The position numbers and the translations under genes are program-made. Of a stretch of 64,000 nucleotides of DNA, positions 36,101 to 51,100 are shown piece after piece. How positions within the stretch are numbered: the stretch's first letter is position 1; each line of letters starts with the position of its first letter. The notes beneath the pieces were generated by a model that made no database searches, was not told where the DNA came from, and worked only from the letters and a program-made list of their open reading frames with translations. Location of the stretch: contig NC_071389.1 of the NCBI RefSeq assembly GCF_022682495.2, positions 185,489,556 through 185,553,555 on the forward strand, given 5' to 3'. The DNA comes from Desmodus rotundus (lineage: Eukaryota; Chordata; Mammalia; Chiroptera; Phyllostomidae).

Positions 36101-39100
36101 CTGTATGTTTGAAAATTTTCGTAATGAAAAGTTGAAAAAGATTTTAATTCAAGGTAATAAAAGGCTTCTAGTAATCACTTATCTTTACTGACTACCAGTA
36201 GGCATGGTTTCTTTCTTCATATGTAATACATATAAGGTGGCAGGAGTTACACACAAGTGATATGTATTTGTAGAGTGATTAATAAAGTGAAGTACTAGAA
36301 GGAAAACACGAATTAGAAATTAGATGATAAGCTATTTTTTTATTTTTTAAATATTTTATTTTTAGAGAGAAGGTAAGGGAGGGAGAAAGGGAGGAAGAGA
36401 AACAACACAAACATCTCAGGCACCCACCACTGGGAACCTGGCTCACGACCCAGGCCTGTGCCCTGACTGGGAATCAAATCGGTGACCCTTTGCTTCACAG
36501 GCTGGTGCTCAACCCACTGAGCCACACCAGCCAGGGCTGATAATCTGCTCTGATGAAAGGTTTTGAGGTGCAGGCTAAGAGTTTTCTCTTAGGGCGTGAG
36601 TATGAGTCCTAAGGGTTTAGTTAATTAGTAACAACTTCGTTGAAATTGGTCTATTTTATTTACTGATTGGAACAAACAAAATATTTTTAAGGAAGTTGAT
36701 AACCTATTCTATCCTATGCAAGAATCTTCCATCTTTGACCTAAAACAAATTAATGTCTGAGAGAGAGTATTGTGTTGTTTCCTCTTCTTTGTGAACTGTA
36801 GTATTCCTCCTTAAAAGCGGTGAAAGTGCAGGAGCTCAAGAGCCATTTCACGTGATCTTTTTTTAAAAGACTTAAAACATCTGGAAAAAGTAGATTTAAA
36901 TTGGATGCCTTTATAAAATGTGTTAAAGCAGAACACTTACTAAAATAAGATTGTGCACATAAATAGTGAAATAAGAACGTGAACTTCATTTGGTTTTAGT
37001 TGAAATTAATAGTACATAATACTCTTAACTCCTGATTGTCCTGTATCTCAAAATGATCAAAAGAGGTAAGATAATATACTTATATATGATTGCTATTTAA
37101 AGCTCTTACTCAAATTATTGTTTTTCAGAAGGCATATGTCATATTTTACTGGAGTGCTTTATATGTGTTGACCATGTGTTATTTCAGGGGGTGGGGCAGA
37201 ATGGTATTTTTGCACAGAATGTGGGCCCTAGGGTTAGGCTGATAAGGTTCCAGTCTTGATTCTTCATCTTAACAGTTGTGAAATCTTAGATAATTCTTTT
37301 GTCTTCTTCACAGTTCCCTCATCTTTGAATTGAGGATAATAACTGGTCTCATAGGGTTGCTTTCTGGAATGGAATAATTTCTAAAAAGTATACAGATGCT
37401 TGGGGAATGGGACGTTAATATTCAGTAACTAAATAGTCCTTTTATGTTATTACCACTTTTCGGCACTCAGTTCTTTAATATCCTTAACTCATTTGTATGT
37501 ATACATATATGTGATTAGGTTGCTAGGCTAAGTTGTGAAAACAATCATATTGTGGCAAAAAATAATTAGAAAAGAAAGCAATAAAAATAAAAAGATACGG
37601 TCTTGGATATTGATAGTTTTGTGGTAGATTTAATTGGATGATTTTGGAAGAGACTTTCATAGAAATTGTGGAAGAGCCATTAAAAATCTTTCATGGGGTG
37701 GGGAGGGCAGTGGGGGATGTAGAGGAGGGTGAAGGGAAAATAAATGGTGAGAGATGGAGGCTTGACTTGGGGTGGTGAACACACAGTACAGTGTGCAGAT
37801 GATGTGTTGTGGAATTGTGCACCCAAAACCTGTATAATTTTGTTAACCGGTGTCACCAATAAATTCAATAAAAAATGGGAAACATGTCTTTCAAGGAATT
37901 TTGGAAGGCTAGATTGATTCTTGCTAATTTTGCTTCCAGCTTTATCAGATTTCTTTTCATTTGTGATGGAGTTCTAGCATTGGTAATACATCAGCTATCA
38001 ATAAGGCTGTTTTTTGACTGCTTTGTTAAGATTGGGTAACTGGATGGGAACTATTTTTCCTTAGGTAACTGAGAGAATGAAAGCAGATGACAGCCAAAGA
38101 AAATGTTTGATTTTAATAGTATAAAATAAGCTGTGAATGATCTCAAAGAGATGTGATAGGGGAAGCATTTTCCTGTACTGGAAACTATTCCTATTACTAC
38201 CCATAACAAGATGGGGATAGGGAGGAAGGAGAGAGGGAAATTACATGTTATTCATACGTAAAATACTTATAAATTGGTGTTCGTATAAACAATAACTCCC
38301 TGACATGTACAAACTTTTTTTTTTCAAGGATCATTTAAAAACTTTGTAGTATACTCCAGGGTTATCATTATGAATGGAATTTTTAATTTTTAAACACTTT
38401 TAACTTTTATTTGAATTCTGGTTATATGAGAGATTACTAATAGGGGACAACACATTATACACAGTTTATGTGTGCCTTTGACACCAGAGTTCAGGTATAG
38501 AGATTTTCCTACGTTCCCCCTAGATGAGGGCTCTGGGTCTCCTACCTTTAAAAATATTCAGATTTACTAATCATGGGGAAACCAGCTTTTATATATCAGA
38601 AAAGTATCACAATGGTACTGAAGTTTTTATGGTATTTTTAGTTTTTGTAGACTATTGTGGCACAAATTGTTACTTTTATATATTCTTGATTAAAATTATT
38701 TACATAATTATTTTATTAGGAAGTGGCTGTTTTTGTCTTTGATAAAAAGCTGATTGACAAATATCAAAAATTTGAAAAGGATCAAATCATTGATTCTCTG
38801 AAACGAGGAGTCCAACAGTTAACTCGACTACGACACCCTCGACTTCTTACTGTCCAGCATCCTTTAGAAGAATCCAGGTAAATCTTTATAAAAACTTGTA
38901 TAAGGGACTTTCTGAACAAGTGGTTGAAAATCATTTTATATATGAAATCTGTCTATATAGTATACTGTCAGTGAAACATTTTTACAAACTGAATGTTGAG
39001 TTCTTAAGGATTAGTTATTTCCCTAAAATTTATTTGCATATTCTGTGTACATGTCTATTTTTGAAATACTAACTGAAGCTTTCTTTACATTTGTAGTGAG

Positions 39101-42100
39101 TCTTTTTGCTTATTCTATGCTCAGCACTACAATAGTCAAAGTGGAAGATGCAAGAGAAGTATAGAATACAGTCTGTCCGAAAGTAGCTGTCCTTGTTAAA
39201 TTTGCTAGAACTTCTTGTCTGCTTTTCATTGATTCTCTCTTTGGGGGCTATTTTAATGTGTGTCCCAGGTACTGTTCTAGACATTTAACCTTTAACCATG
39301 CCCAGCACGTTAGTCCATAGCCCTGAGCTACTCTACCATCTATTTCTCAAGAGTGAGCTTGGGAACTGTTGCTGAGAATGACAGTTAGAATGAAATTTAT
39401 GTTGTGTCATCTTAACTGAATTCTCAGGCCTGTGGTGCTTTTAATATTTTGTAGACGCCCTACCTATAAAGACTCATAACCCCTACTTTATTCTTTCTTT
39501 CTTCCTACTTAGCAGACTGTATTCCCTCTCTTAATTATTTATTTATTTTTAGAGAGGGGAAGGGAGGGAGAAAGAGAGGGAGAGAAACATCGGTACAAGA
39601 GATGTTGATTGGTTGCCTCTCATGTGCCCCCAATTGGGGGCCCTGGCCTGCAACCCAGACATGTGCCCTGACTGGGAATTGAACTGGTGACTTTTTGGTT
39701 TGCAGGCCAGCACTCAATCCACTGAGCCACACTAGCCAGGGCTAATTAAGAGGTCTTAATTAAATGGTTTGGCAAATGTGTTTGTAGACCCTAGGATTTT
39801 AAGGATAGGGGTGGAACAGGCAGGTGGAGAAACAGAGCTGGCAGGTTCCAGACCTCCCACCTCTTGAAGGAATAGGGATACTGAGACTTGAAGTTGGGTG
39901 TTTGTCTTCAAAGTCTGAAGACATTCTGATCATTACTCTATAAAGTTATTAAATGTTAATATCTAACATTTTAATTACTATATATTCTTACACATCAATG
40001 AGCAGTAATTTTAAAAATTTAAAAATTCTGACACCTTTCAAAGTGATATACAAAGTAGATAAAAGCAAAGCTGCTCTGATTAAACTCATTACAGGGGACT
40101 TGGACCTATTCCCTATCCCTGTTTCTGACTCCTCTTACCCAGAGGCATCTGTGGGACATCTGTAGGTTCCTTTGAGCATATTCTGAAAATTATAGTCTTA
40201 GAAATAAGAATAGTATTATAGGTATAATATTACAGTATTTTAAATCAGTTTATTCATTGTCCATAAAGAATATCAGTCATTCAAAAAGCACAGTTGAAAT
40301 GTTCTATTTCCTGACTTTTTAAGTTTTAAAAAATGTATGACAGCTGTTAATATCACTTAGTTTAAAAGACTGTTGGATGATTTATCCAGTATAATTCATA
40401 TACAGAGCTTCCTGACATTGGCCTATTGGTTTAAGTTGCTATGTCAATGCTGAAAATGAATCTAAAATAGTTTGTGTTCTTGTTGATAGTTGAATAGGAC
40501 CACTAATGTTTTATGTGTATTTCATTTTGATAATGTGAAAAAAATGATAGTGAATAAACTTTTTCTTTTTTAAAACAGGGATTGTTTGGCATTTTGTGCA
40601 GAACCAGTTTTTGCCAGTTTAGCCAATGTCCTAGGTAACTGGGAAAATCTGCCTTCTCCTGTGTCTCCAGACACTAAGGATTATAAACTCTATGATGTAG
40701 AAACTAAATATGGTTTGCTTCAGGTATGTATTTTTATTTATCACATGGAAAAAATTAATTTCTTCAAAATTATTTTTGGCTATCTCAAACTTATTAGCCA
40801 TATAAACTACTTTATATAAACTACTTTATATAAACATTTGTATCTTTTCAGTAATTTTAAAATTACTTCTTTATTCTGGAATATTATAGAGTTTATTTTT
40901 AGGCTTACATTATATTTTAATTGTTTGAAAGTTAATGTTGGTAACCTTTAGAGAAGGGCACTTATTAACTGCTAGATGGGGTGGTTCCCTTTTGATATAT
41001 TTTTTTGAGTTTTAGACTTTGTGAATGGATTTCATAAATATTAAGCTGAAATAATGAAGTAGTTAATAAAAATAAATTATATCTTTAAAGAAATTATTTA
41101 ATAGCTATCAAGAGATAGTTAATCATTTCATATATGTCCACATTTTAAAAATTTTCCTTCTCTGCTTAGCTAAATATCTTCAGCTCTGCAGAGTAAATTT
41201 ATGCAGCAGATTCTTAGTTCCTTGGGGACAGAGAACATTCTGTTTATTATTTTTAATAGCTTTATTAAGGTATAATTAATCGGCATACAAAAAACTTCAC
41301 ATATTTAAATACATAGTTTTATAAGTTTACACACCATCACCACAATCAAACTAATAATGCTTATATCCACCACTCCTCCAAGTTCCCTCCTGTCCCTTCT
41401 AATCTCTTGCCCCTGCTCTTTCTTATCTTTTATCTCTTGCACTGAAATGCTTTCTGTCACTATATATTGGTTTGTATTTTCTAGCATTTTATAAATGGTA
41501 TTATAAAATATGTACTCTTTTTCGGTCTGGCTAATTGTTTTGAGATTCATCTATATTGTTGTATGTATCAATACTTTTTTATTGCTGAGTAGTAGTCCAT
41601 TGTAAGGATATACCATGGTTTGATTATGCATTCACCTGTTGATGGTCATTTGAGTTGCTTACAGTTTTTGACTGTTGCAAATAAAACTGCTGTGAACATT
41701 CATGTACAAGTTTTTATATGGACATACGCTCATTTCTTTTGCTTAAATACCTAGGATTGGAATGGCTAGATCAAACGATGTATGTGTGTGTGTGTGTGTA
41801 TTTAACTTTTTAAGAAACTGACAAACTTTTCCAAAGTGGTAGTATCATTTTATATGCCCTCTGCGGTGTATGAGAGTTCATTTTTTCCACATCTTTGCCA
41901 AAATGTGGTATGGTTGGTTCCTTTAATTTCAGCCCTTCTCATAGGTGTACGGTGGTATCTTGTTTTAATTTGCATTTCTCTGGTGAATAATGATGTTGAA
42001 CACCTTTTCATATGCTTTTTTGGCATCTGAATATCTTGTCTGGTGAAAATCTGTTAAGATCTTTTGCCCATTTTTTGAATGAGTTGTTTTCTCTTATTGA

Positions 42101-45100
42101 TTTCTGAAAGTTTTTTATGTATTGTGGTCACACAAGTCCTTTGTTTTATACATGATTTACAAATATTTTCTCCAGTCTGTGGCTTATCTCATTCTCTTAA
42201 CAGTATGTACTTTTTAATTGTGGTAAAATGCACGTAACATGAATTTTACTATCTTAACCATTTTTAACTGTGCAGTTCAGTGGCATAAAGTACATTCATA
42301 TTATTGGCAGCCTTCACCACCATCCATCTCCAGACCTCTTTTATCTTGCAAAGCTGAAGCTGTACCCACTGAGCAATAACTCCCATACTTCCCTCTCCAC
42401 CTCCCAGCCCCTGGCAACCATGATTCTACTTTGCATCTCTATGAATCTGACTACTTTCGGTACCTTATATAGGTGGACTCATACGCTTTTTTCTTTTTGT
42501 GACTGGTTTATTTCACTTAGCATAATGTCCTCAAGGTTCATCATATTGTAGTATTCATCAGGTTTTTTTGAGAAGTCAGCATCCTGTTTTCCATAGCAGC
42601 TGTACCATTTTACAGTCCTATCAATAATCCACACAGGTTCTGTTCTCTCCATTTGTTATTTTCTAGTTTTTGACAGTAGTCATCCTAATGGAAGTGAGAT
42701 GGTATCTCATTGTGGTTTTGATTTGCATTTCCTTAATGGTTAGCGAATTTGAGCATCTTTTCTTGTGCTTATTGGCCATTTGTATTAGCTCTTTGGTGAA
42801 ATGTCTATTCAAGTTTTCTGCCCGTTTTTAGTAAGGTGGTTTGTCTTTTTGTTGAGTTGTAGGAGTACTTTATGTTATAGATGTTAACCTATTGTCAGAT
42901 ATATGATTTGCAAATATTTTCTTCTACTTTGTTGATTTTGTCCTTTTGATGCACAGTATTTTATTTTGATACATTTAATTTGTTATTTCTTGGTGGTGGT
43001 GGTGCCTGTGCATTTGGTGTCATATCTAAGAAATCACGGCCAAATCCAGTGTCATGAAATTTTCTCCTATGTTTTCTTCTAAGAGTTTCATAGTGTTCAG
43101 GCTTATGTTTAGATATTTGATCTGTTCTGACTTAATTTTTATATACAGGGTGGGGAAAAAAGTATATTTATAGTTTTCATATGGAAAATGATAGAATAAT
43201 AAATAATATTAAAAGACCTCTGTGTTTTACATACTCACAACTGTAAACCTACTTTTGCCCCACTCTGTATGTTTTAACATGTAACTTCATTCTTTTGCAT
43301 ATGGGAATTTAGTTTTCACAGCACTTCTTGTTGAAATTCCTGTTCTTTCCCTGTTGGATGATCTTGGTAACTTTGTTGAAAATCATTGACCATATATACT
43401 AGAATTTATTTATGGATTTCCTATTCTGTCCCATTGGTCTAAATATCTGTCATTATGCCAGTACCACACTGTAGCTTTGTAGTGAACATCGGAACTTTTG
43501 CCCCCTAACCACAAAGTGTTTGGTAAGATTGAGATAATTATGTAAAGTCACCTACCAAATTAGTGCCTGAAATACACGATAAGCATATAATAAGGGTTGT
43601 TTTTTCCTTAAAACTTTAGGAAAACTTTTCTAGGCTTGAAAAACTTTACATGTTTTATAAATTATATTTGAGGAATATGTATATTTAAAAATTAAATCTT
43701 ACGTGGAATTCATGGATTCAGATATGTCAGAACCGGAAAATATTCATTTGAAAAATATTAAGCTCCTAATTGTTTATTGTACTAGTCACTGAATGTAAAT
43801 GTTTAGGCAGTTAGAAGTAGCATGTTGTATTTTGGGGAGTGACGAAAAATGAAACTGAAAATATAGAAAAAGGTCTTATAGGTGATGGGGAACACTAAAG
43901 GACTTTAAGCAGGTAAACGACTTGGTCTAATGTACATTTTAGAGATACCATTCTAGAAGAGTGGAATTTGGGGGTGGGGAAAACATAAGGGGAATCATGC
44001 CTCTATCCAGGGTTATTTTTCACAATCAGATATATAAATTTATAAGTGCTTAGCATAGTGCTTGCATGCAAAAATAATTAATGATAGTTAAGGAAAAGAG
44101 AGTGTTGGTCAAGCATCATAGGAAGGACTAGAGGGACAGGGTGAAGTTTCATAGAGGTAGAATAGGCCCTGATGACTTACTGTGGGAATGGGAGTTGGAA
44201 GTGGTGTGGAGTCTAATAGGATTTCCTGCATTTATTAAGAAGCTGATATGCCATCATTTGAAATAATTCACCAGCTGGAACCTACGCAGGTTCAGTGACT
44301 TACTTGCTCAAAGTTGCAAGTGATGAAGTGAGGACAGGAATCCAGATATCTTTTAAAATAGTACTCTTTACATTCTTAACTGTTGACTTTCCTTCATGTT
44401 GAAAGCTGTAAGGGAGTTTTTAGAGAATTCATTTTCCTATTTGTTTATTAAGCAAATATCTACTGGTCACCTATATGTTTGACATAGTTTTGGGTGCTGG
44501 AAGTGTGGCAGTGAGCAAAATAGACACAAATTCCTGCCTTTTGGAATTCACAGTCTCATGGTGGAAGAAAGACAATAATATATAGTACACTAGATTATAA
44601 TGATAAATACTTGTGGAGAAAAACAGAAGGAAGCGGGAAGGAGGGATAGTTTGCATGGGGAGGAAAGGGGAGTTGCACTTTTGACTGGAGTAGTCAGGCG
44701 TTTATCACTGAAAGGGGGATATTTGAGTAAAGACCTGGAAAAAAGCAAACCATATAGATAACAGGGGAAAGAACGCTATAGGCAGAGAGAACAGCCAAGG
44801 ACAAAGTCCCTGAGACATAGAATCTGCATGGCATGTTCAGTGAACAGTGAAATACCTGGAATGGTGCAGAGCAAATAAGATGATGAGTAGCAGGAGATAA
44901 GGCAGAGAGTTAATGACTGGTTAGGTCTTACTAAGCCCTGAAAGCCAGAAAAATACTTTGGATTTTACTGAGAGAGCGGAAAAGTCTTTGGGAGGTTTGA
45001 GCAGGAAAGTCTAGACCATGGGTTATGTTTTAATGGAATTACTCTAGCTGCTGTGTTGAGAATTAAACTATGTAATAGAGCAGTGATTTTCAACCTTTTT

Positions 45101-48100
45101 CATCTCATGGCACACATAAACTAATTACTAAAATTCTGTGGCATACCAAAAAATACAAATTTTGCTGATTTATTCACACTGGATGGCTATTGTTGTGTTG
45201 ACTGTTATTTTTTTTATTTGACAATCTAAGGGAAAAGAGGTCAGTGCCCTTGACTAAATAGGTATTGCATATTTTAAAAATTCTTGCAGCACACCGGTTA
45301 AAAATTGCTGTAGTAAAGTAACAGCAGAAACAAAGATATGAGATAGGTTGGCTGCTGGAGTCATACAGGCAAGAGATGATGATGTTTCAGGGTAGGGAAG
45401 GTGGTAACAGAGAATCAAATTCTCAGGACATATATTTTGATGATGAAGTTACTGAGATTTGCTGTGTAAGAAAAAGTGCAGTGTAAGAAAACTCAAAGGT
45501 TTTTGTCCCAAACAACTGGAAAAATGAGGTGGCCATTAATTGATATGGGACAGGCTGTAGAGGAGAGATTTGACTTGTAGGGAAGCTCAGTTTTGGATCG
45601 TTCTAAGATTGAGATGCTTAAACATTCAATGGGAGAGAAGTCAAGAGGGCAGTCAGATAATCAAGCCTGGACTGTAGAGCTATTTGAGAGTAATCACCTT
45701 ATGGATGGTATTTAAACCTGTGAGAACACTGAGAAAGAGTAGAAGGAGAATAGAGAGGTTGAAACATTGAGTCCAGGAGGTTGGGGTGATGAGGAGGGAC
45801 CAGTAAAATAAACCAAAAAGCAGTCTCCAAGGGAGCTGGAAGTAAGAGTGCATTAATGTGCCAAAATTTTGTTTTGGGAAACAAAATTCAGTCAGTCTTC
45901 AATTTTTGGTTAACAAATTCCATGGTAATCATAGGCATAAATACTAATCCAATGTGATAATGAGGACCATTAGTTACTATTTGAAAACTGAGCTCAGTGC
46001 TGTTCAGAAAAACTGAATTTCAGTATGAAGTGTACGTATATACAAATATTAAGAATTAGAATCAAATGGACAAAGATATCTTCATATTTACCAGCTGTAA
46101 ATCAGGATCAGGATTTCCTCACTTAAAAGTCAGGAACTGAGTAGATTTGGATAGCAAAGTGCTTTTGTATTACCTTTTCTTTTGCTTATGTGCCTGTAGA
46201 AAAGAACTTGATAAGTAGTTGTTCTTTGGTTTTATAACTTTATCTTCCCTGCTGTTGCTTCATTTATGCTGGCAACTGAGAATCTACACTTTTGCATTTA
46301 TGATGAAATTTGTTACCTGATGTGTAATAAGTTTTACTGGGAGAAGCAGTAATTACGAGTTATGAGACATTTCATTATTGTAGTTGAAAGGAGTTTTATG
46401 TAATGTAAAATGTCTGGTTATTTTCCATTTACAGGTTTCTGAAGGATTGTCATTTTTGCATAGCAGTGTGAAAATGGTTCATGGAAATATTACACCTGAA
46501 AATATAATTTTGAATAAAAGTGGAGCCTGGAAAATAATGGGCTTTGATTTTTGTGTATCATCGACCAATCCTTCTGAACAGGAGGTAATGAAGGTTTTAG
46601 TCTCCTAATTTTTTTAAGCTGTGGAAATTTGTGACTGCATCTGGAATGAACTAGAGAATTTGTAAGCCTCATAAATGTATAGGAATAGGCTGCATGGTAC
46701 AGTAGTATGTTTAAATGTACAGAAAATTTTTAGAGTTCACTGTATCTAAGAGTATTCTTCAGCTCATTAATTCCACACTAGTCAATGTTACTTGAGAAAA
46801 AGATGTTAGAGTCAAATAAATTTGAGAACTATTGGGTTAAGATGTTTTTCCCCCTCAGAATGTCAAACACACTAACAGACATTGTGAATCTCTACCAGTA
46901 TTTCCCCAACTTGTTGACCACAGAATCTTTAGGAAGCACGATAACAACATTAGCATTTACTGAAGCACTTTTCATGTGTTTATTTATTTAATTCTTAAAA
47001 CAAGGTCACTGAGGTATAGGGAAAATACAGGCAAGTACATTAGGTTCATAGAATGAAATAACCTGCCCAAGTTTTGGCAGGCGGTATATGGTAGAGCTAG
47101 GAATTGAATCCAGTCTTTCTGGTTCCAAAACTCCTGTTACTTAGTGATTGTGATACCTGCCTATTTATACTTGGAAGACACTGCAGTATTTTAAGTCTTC
47201 ACTATATGTAGTTGTTAAAGGGACCTTGATATATCCTGAAATAGGTTTGTAATTTAAATAAATATTTTTAAGGGAAACAGAAAGAATTTGCGTTATGTAC
47301 TATGGGTGGAATACTGTCCTAGGCCTGTTTTTCCCATTTGGTTAATCTTACACCAACCATTTGAACCTGTTAACTAAGTGATATAGCTAGTTAGTGAAAG
47401 AGCAAGGTTTCAAACAATAGTCTGTTTCAGCCCGTGAAACTTGAAACCTGTGTATCATAAAACGTAGGCCAGACCTTTCCATATTCATGCTGTATGATAA
47501 GCTGACAATTGTCTTCTGGAAGAGAGCTCCACTAATCTCAAAAGCTCAACAGTTCTTTCTGTTCCCTCTTTGGGAATTTGGGGATTTTAGGGCTTAAAGT
47601 GGGGATGACAGTTTTTACTTGTATGACTGAATATGAATTTAAAACTAGATTATTGCTGCTTGGTAAAGGCTTGCTTTCATTTGAAATATTTAAGCTATGA
47701 AATCTCTTTTTTGTCTTATAGCCCAAGTTTCCTTGTAAAGAATGGGACCCAAATTTACCATCATTGTGTCTTCCAAATCCTGAATATTTGGCTCCTGAAT
47801 ACATACTTTCTGTGAGCTGTGAAACAGCCAGTGATATGTACTCTTTAGGAACTGTCATTTATGCTGTATTTAACAAAGGGAAACCTATATTTGAAGTTAA
47901 TAAGCAAGATATTTACAAGAGTTTCAGTAGGCAGTTGGATCAGGTATTTATTTGCCTTTAAATATTTGCTTGCGTTAAAAATGTATTGATTGCTGCTTTG
48001 ACTTTTTTTTTCTAAAATGTATTCAGAAAATTCTGAGTGTCTTATATTTTAAGTTTGCATACAATCAACTTAAAAAAGTAATTCTGTAACTAATGAGGAT

Positions 48101-51100
48101 TAGTTAAAGTTTGTTACTTTAGCTGTAATCATAATGTATTTACTAGCTGAATATTGAAATATGTTAAAAATATTGGGCATTTGGTTTTAGGAATAAAAAC
48201 AGTTTCAGGTAATAAAGATAAGTATTTTAATTTTCATGCAGTAGTAGAATTAGCAATTTGTTTTAATCTAAACATATATTTCTGAGTACATTTTAAGTGT
48301 CTTAAGTGGACTTGACAATATAAATGCATATCTCTGAATATTTTATATTCATATTTAATGTTATCACTTTTTTGAATAGTTGAGTCGTTTAGGATCTAGT
48401 TCTCTTACAAATATACCTGAGGAAGTCCGTGAACATGTAAAACTACTGTTAAATGTAACTCCAACTGTAAGACCAGATGCAGATCAAATGACAAAGGTAA
48501 GTGAGTGCACATGAATTCCTGCCTTCAGTGGAGTGGAGGGACAAAAAAATTGTTAACTGCTTCCAAAACAAGATTCAGTCAGATATAGTCCCCAGATAAT
48601 ACCTATATTCTTGAATGTATTAAACATTTAGCTTCTTTTACTCTTAAACATTTAAAAAATGTGTGTATATAATTGCTCTGATATAAAATTAAGATTTCAA
48701 ATAAGCAAGAGTCCTAACAGTCACAATTAAATATGCAGAAATTTTGGGCACCCCAAGAATTTATAGCCCTCTAATTCATTCCTATAAGCATGGATTTTAA
48801 TAGATAAATGATATTTTTTATACCTTCAAGATTTTTACTTAATCTTTCAATATTTTACTAGTTATAGAAAGAAAATGTTACTCCAGCCAACTCAATAAAA
48901 ATAATTTGTTACTTTCTTATTCTGATTTTTATAATTAAAATTTTTATGAAGTGCTCTTTAGTATTTTGCTAAGTGTTCTGAATACTTTTTTCACTAAACT
49001 GTGGCAATTTCAGATATGAGAAGTACTTTAATATTTATTAAAATAATGGTATTTTCCTGTTTTTAGATTCCCTTCTTTGATGATGTTGGTGCAGTAACAC
49101 TGCAGTATTTTGATACCTTATTCCAAAGAGACAATCTTCAGAAATCACAGTTTTTCAAAGGATTGCCAAAGGTTCTACCAAAACTGCCCAAGGTTTGTTG
49201 TTGATCAGTTTCTTACTATAGTCAGGACTTCAGAATTTCAACTTTACTTTGACTTGCTATAACTCTTCCAAAGAAATAAGTGTAACTTATGACTATGAAA
49301 TACTGCAGACTGAAGCCACAAGTTTAGTGGACCTTTTTTTTTCTTTTTATCCTCGCCCAAGGATATGTTTTTATTGATTTTAGAGAGGAAGGGGGAGGGG
49401 AGAGACAGACAGACAGAGACACTGATATGGGAGAGAAACATGGATCGGTTACCTCCTGTATGTACCCCGACTGGGGATTGAACCCACAACCCAGGTATGT
49501 GCCCTGACCGGAAATCAAAGAAGCCCATACTCTTGTCATTGTGGAGGTCATTGTCTCACCAGCAAGTGTAATTTCAATGTTAATACTAAAGACCTGAAAT
49601 AAATTATAAAAACAATTTTTGCCTTTCAGCGTGTCATTGTGCAGAGAATTTTGCCCTCTTTGACTTCAGAATTTGTAAATCCTGACATGGTACCTTTTGT
49701 TTTGCCCAATGTTCTTCTAATTGCTGAAGAATGCACCAAAGAAGAGTATGTCAAATTAATTCTACCTGAACTTGGCCCTGTCTTCAAACAGCAAGAGCCA
49801 ATACAGGTATGTATATAGGCATTTTTCCTATTTACTTGCTGTTCTTTAGTGATGTTAATCAACGATGACTATCATTGAAAACAAAAGGAATGAATATCTG
49901 ACATTTTAAAAAATGAGGTAAGTATAAGAAACTTTTCTCTTCCATTAGTCTGCTGTTTTGCATGTTTGAAGTGAACTGTTCCTAAAATTATAATTGAACT
50001 TTCCAAGTAAATGTCTGCAGCTCTTCATAAGGTACCATCTCAGAAAATTATAATGAGATTTTGCATGTGTTACACTGTTCCCATTGGCCTTATTGAAAGT
50101 TATAGATTTGGATAAAGACGGATTAATATTTCTCCTATACTTCTGAGTTTTTTTGTTCTTTTGTTATTCAGGATGTTTGATTTAAAGATGGTTTTTGCCA
50201 GTGTTTTTTCTTTATTTTATTGTTAATGAATAGTTTTGTCAGAAAAGGGAAAATGCTGACAGTACCCAAAAGTGTAACGTGTGTGTATTGTAAGTGAAAA
50301 ACATAGTTAGTCTCTAACATGGACTCTATTACAATATTTATTTGCCAGATTCAAGGTAGTCTTGGATTTAGGAGCAGGAGGATCATAACACCTGGGTTGG
50401 AATTGTCCTTTAAGAGTGAGCAAGTCATTACTCTCATAAAGCTTCTCTTTTGCTCATTTCCATAAAGAAAGAGGTTGTTGAGAGAGGATGAAATTTTCTG
50501 GAGATAGTAAATATTATTACATGCTTCTGCCACTACATGGCAATAGCTTATTAGCAAATTCTCAGCTACCTGATTTCACGGTTTTGTGGCAGGCTGTTTG
50601 CAGTCCTTCCCTTGAAAGGAGGGGAACAGAAGGAAGTGCGGTAGTAAGGCAGGAGTTCCTGCGGCTAAGGAAAGGGCAGGTGAGGGAACTATGGGCTTTG
50701 AAGCAGATTTATGCAAATATTGTTAAGAAGTCAGGAGAGAAAGTAGTGGAGCCTCATGTTCACTGAGCTGTGCATCAGTCAATATAGTCTCCTAAGGAAT
50801 CTATTATTTGAATTCTTATTTATCTCTATTCTTTGGTACTCTTTTTTTCCCTTAGTAATCCAGCTAAAAATTCCTTTTGAAAAATTTTAACCATGCCTTG
50901 GCAAGACTTAAGTGTTCTTCAAGAACAGAAGGGGTAGTTTGTTCCTTATAATTTAGGTATGTGGTGGCAGCTAAGTGGAAAAATGAATTGAAATGTTTAT
51001 TTCTAGAATTTTTCCTGACATTCATTTTTACTCTTCTCTCGAGCTGTACCTTTTCTTTTTCTCTTGAGCCCTTAGAAGCCGAGTGATCGAATTTACTTCT

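Larger units (their letters stand above)
33183..38719 (+). other. SCYL2: SCYL2 intron 2
   Basis: AT-rich intron with an old MITE (about 35000-35140), one VES (36334-36538), a MIR-like relic (37200-37435) and an L1 3' end (37685-37877). The rest shows nothing recognisable. Confidence 0.85.
41240..43510 (-). mobile_element. Old L1 3' portions, two in tandem, antisense
   Basis: The first (about 41240-42185) has 'tttattaaggtataattaat' and 'gactgttgcaaataaaactg'. The second (about 42210-43510) has 'tgtgcagttcagtggcataa', 'cctggcaaccatgattctac' and ORF2-end-like 'ttatgccagtaccacactgt'. Both are reversed L1 3'UTR sequence. The second is interrupted by the MITE at 43146-43267. Confidence 0.85.
40724..46434 (+). 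other. SCYL2: SCYL2 intron 4
   Basis: Dominated by antisense L1 3' parts (41240-43510) with a mariner-type MITE nested inside, an old interspersed repeat (44440-45070 and on to about 45870) and a hAT-type MITE (45081-45310). No exon is seen. Confidence 0.85.
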
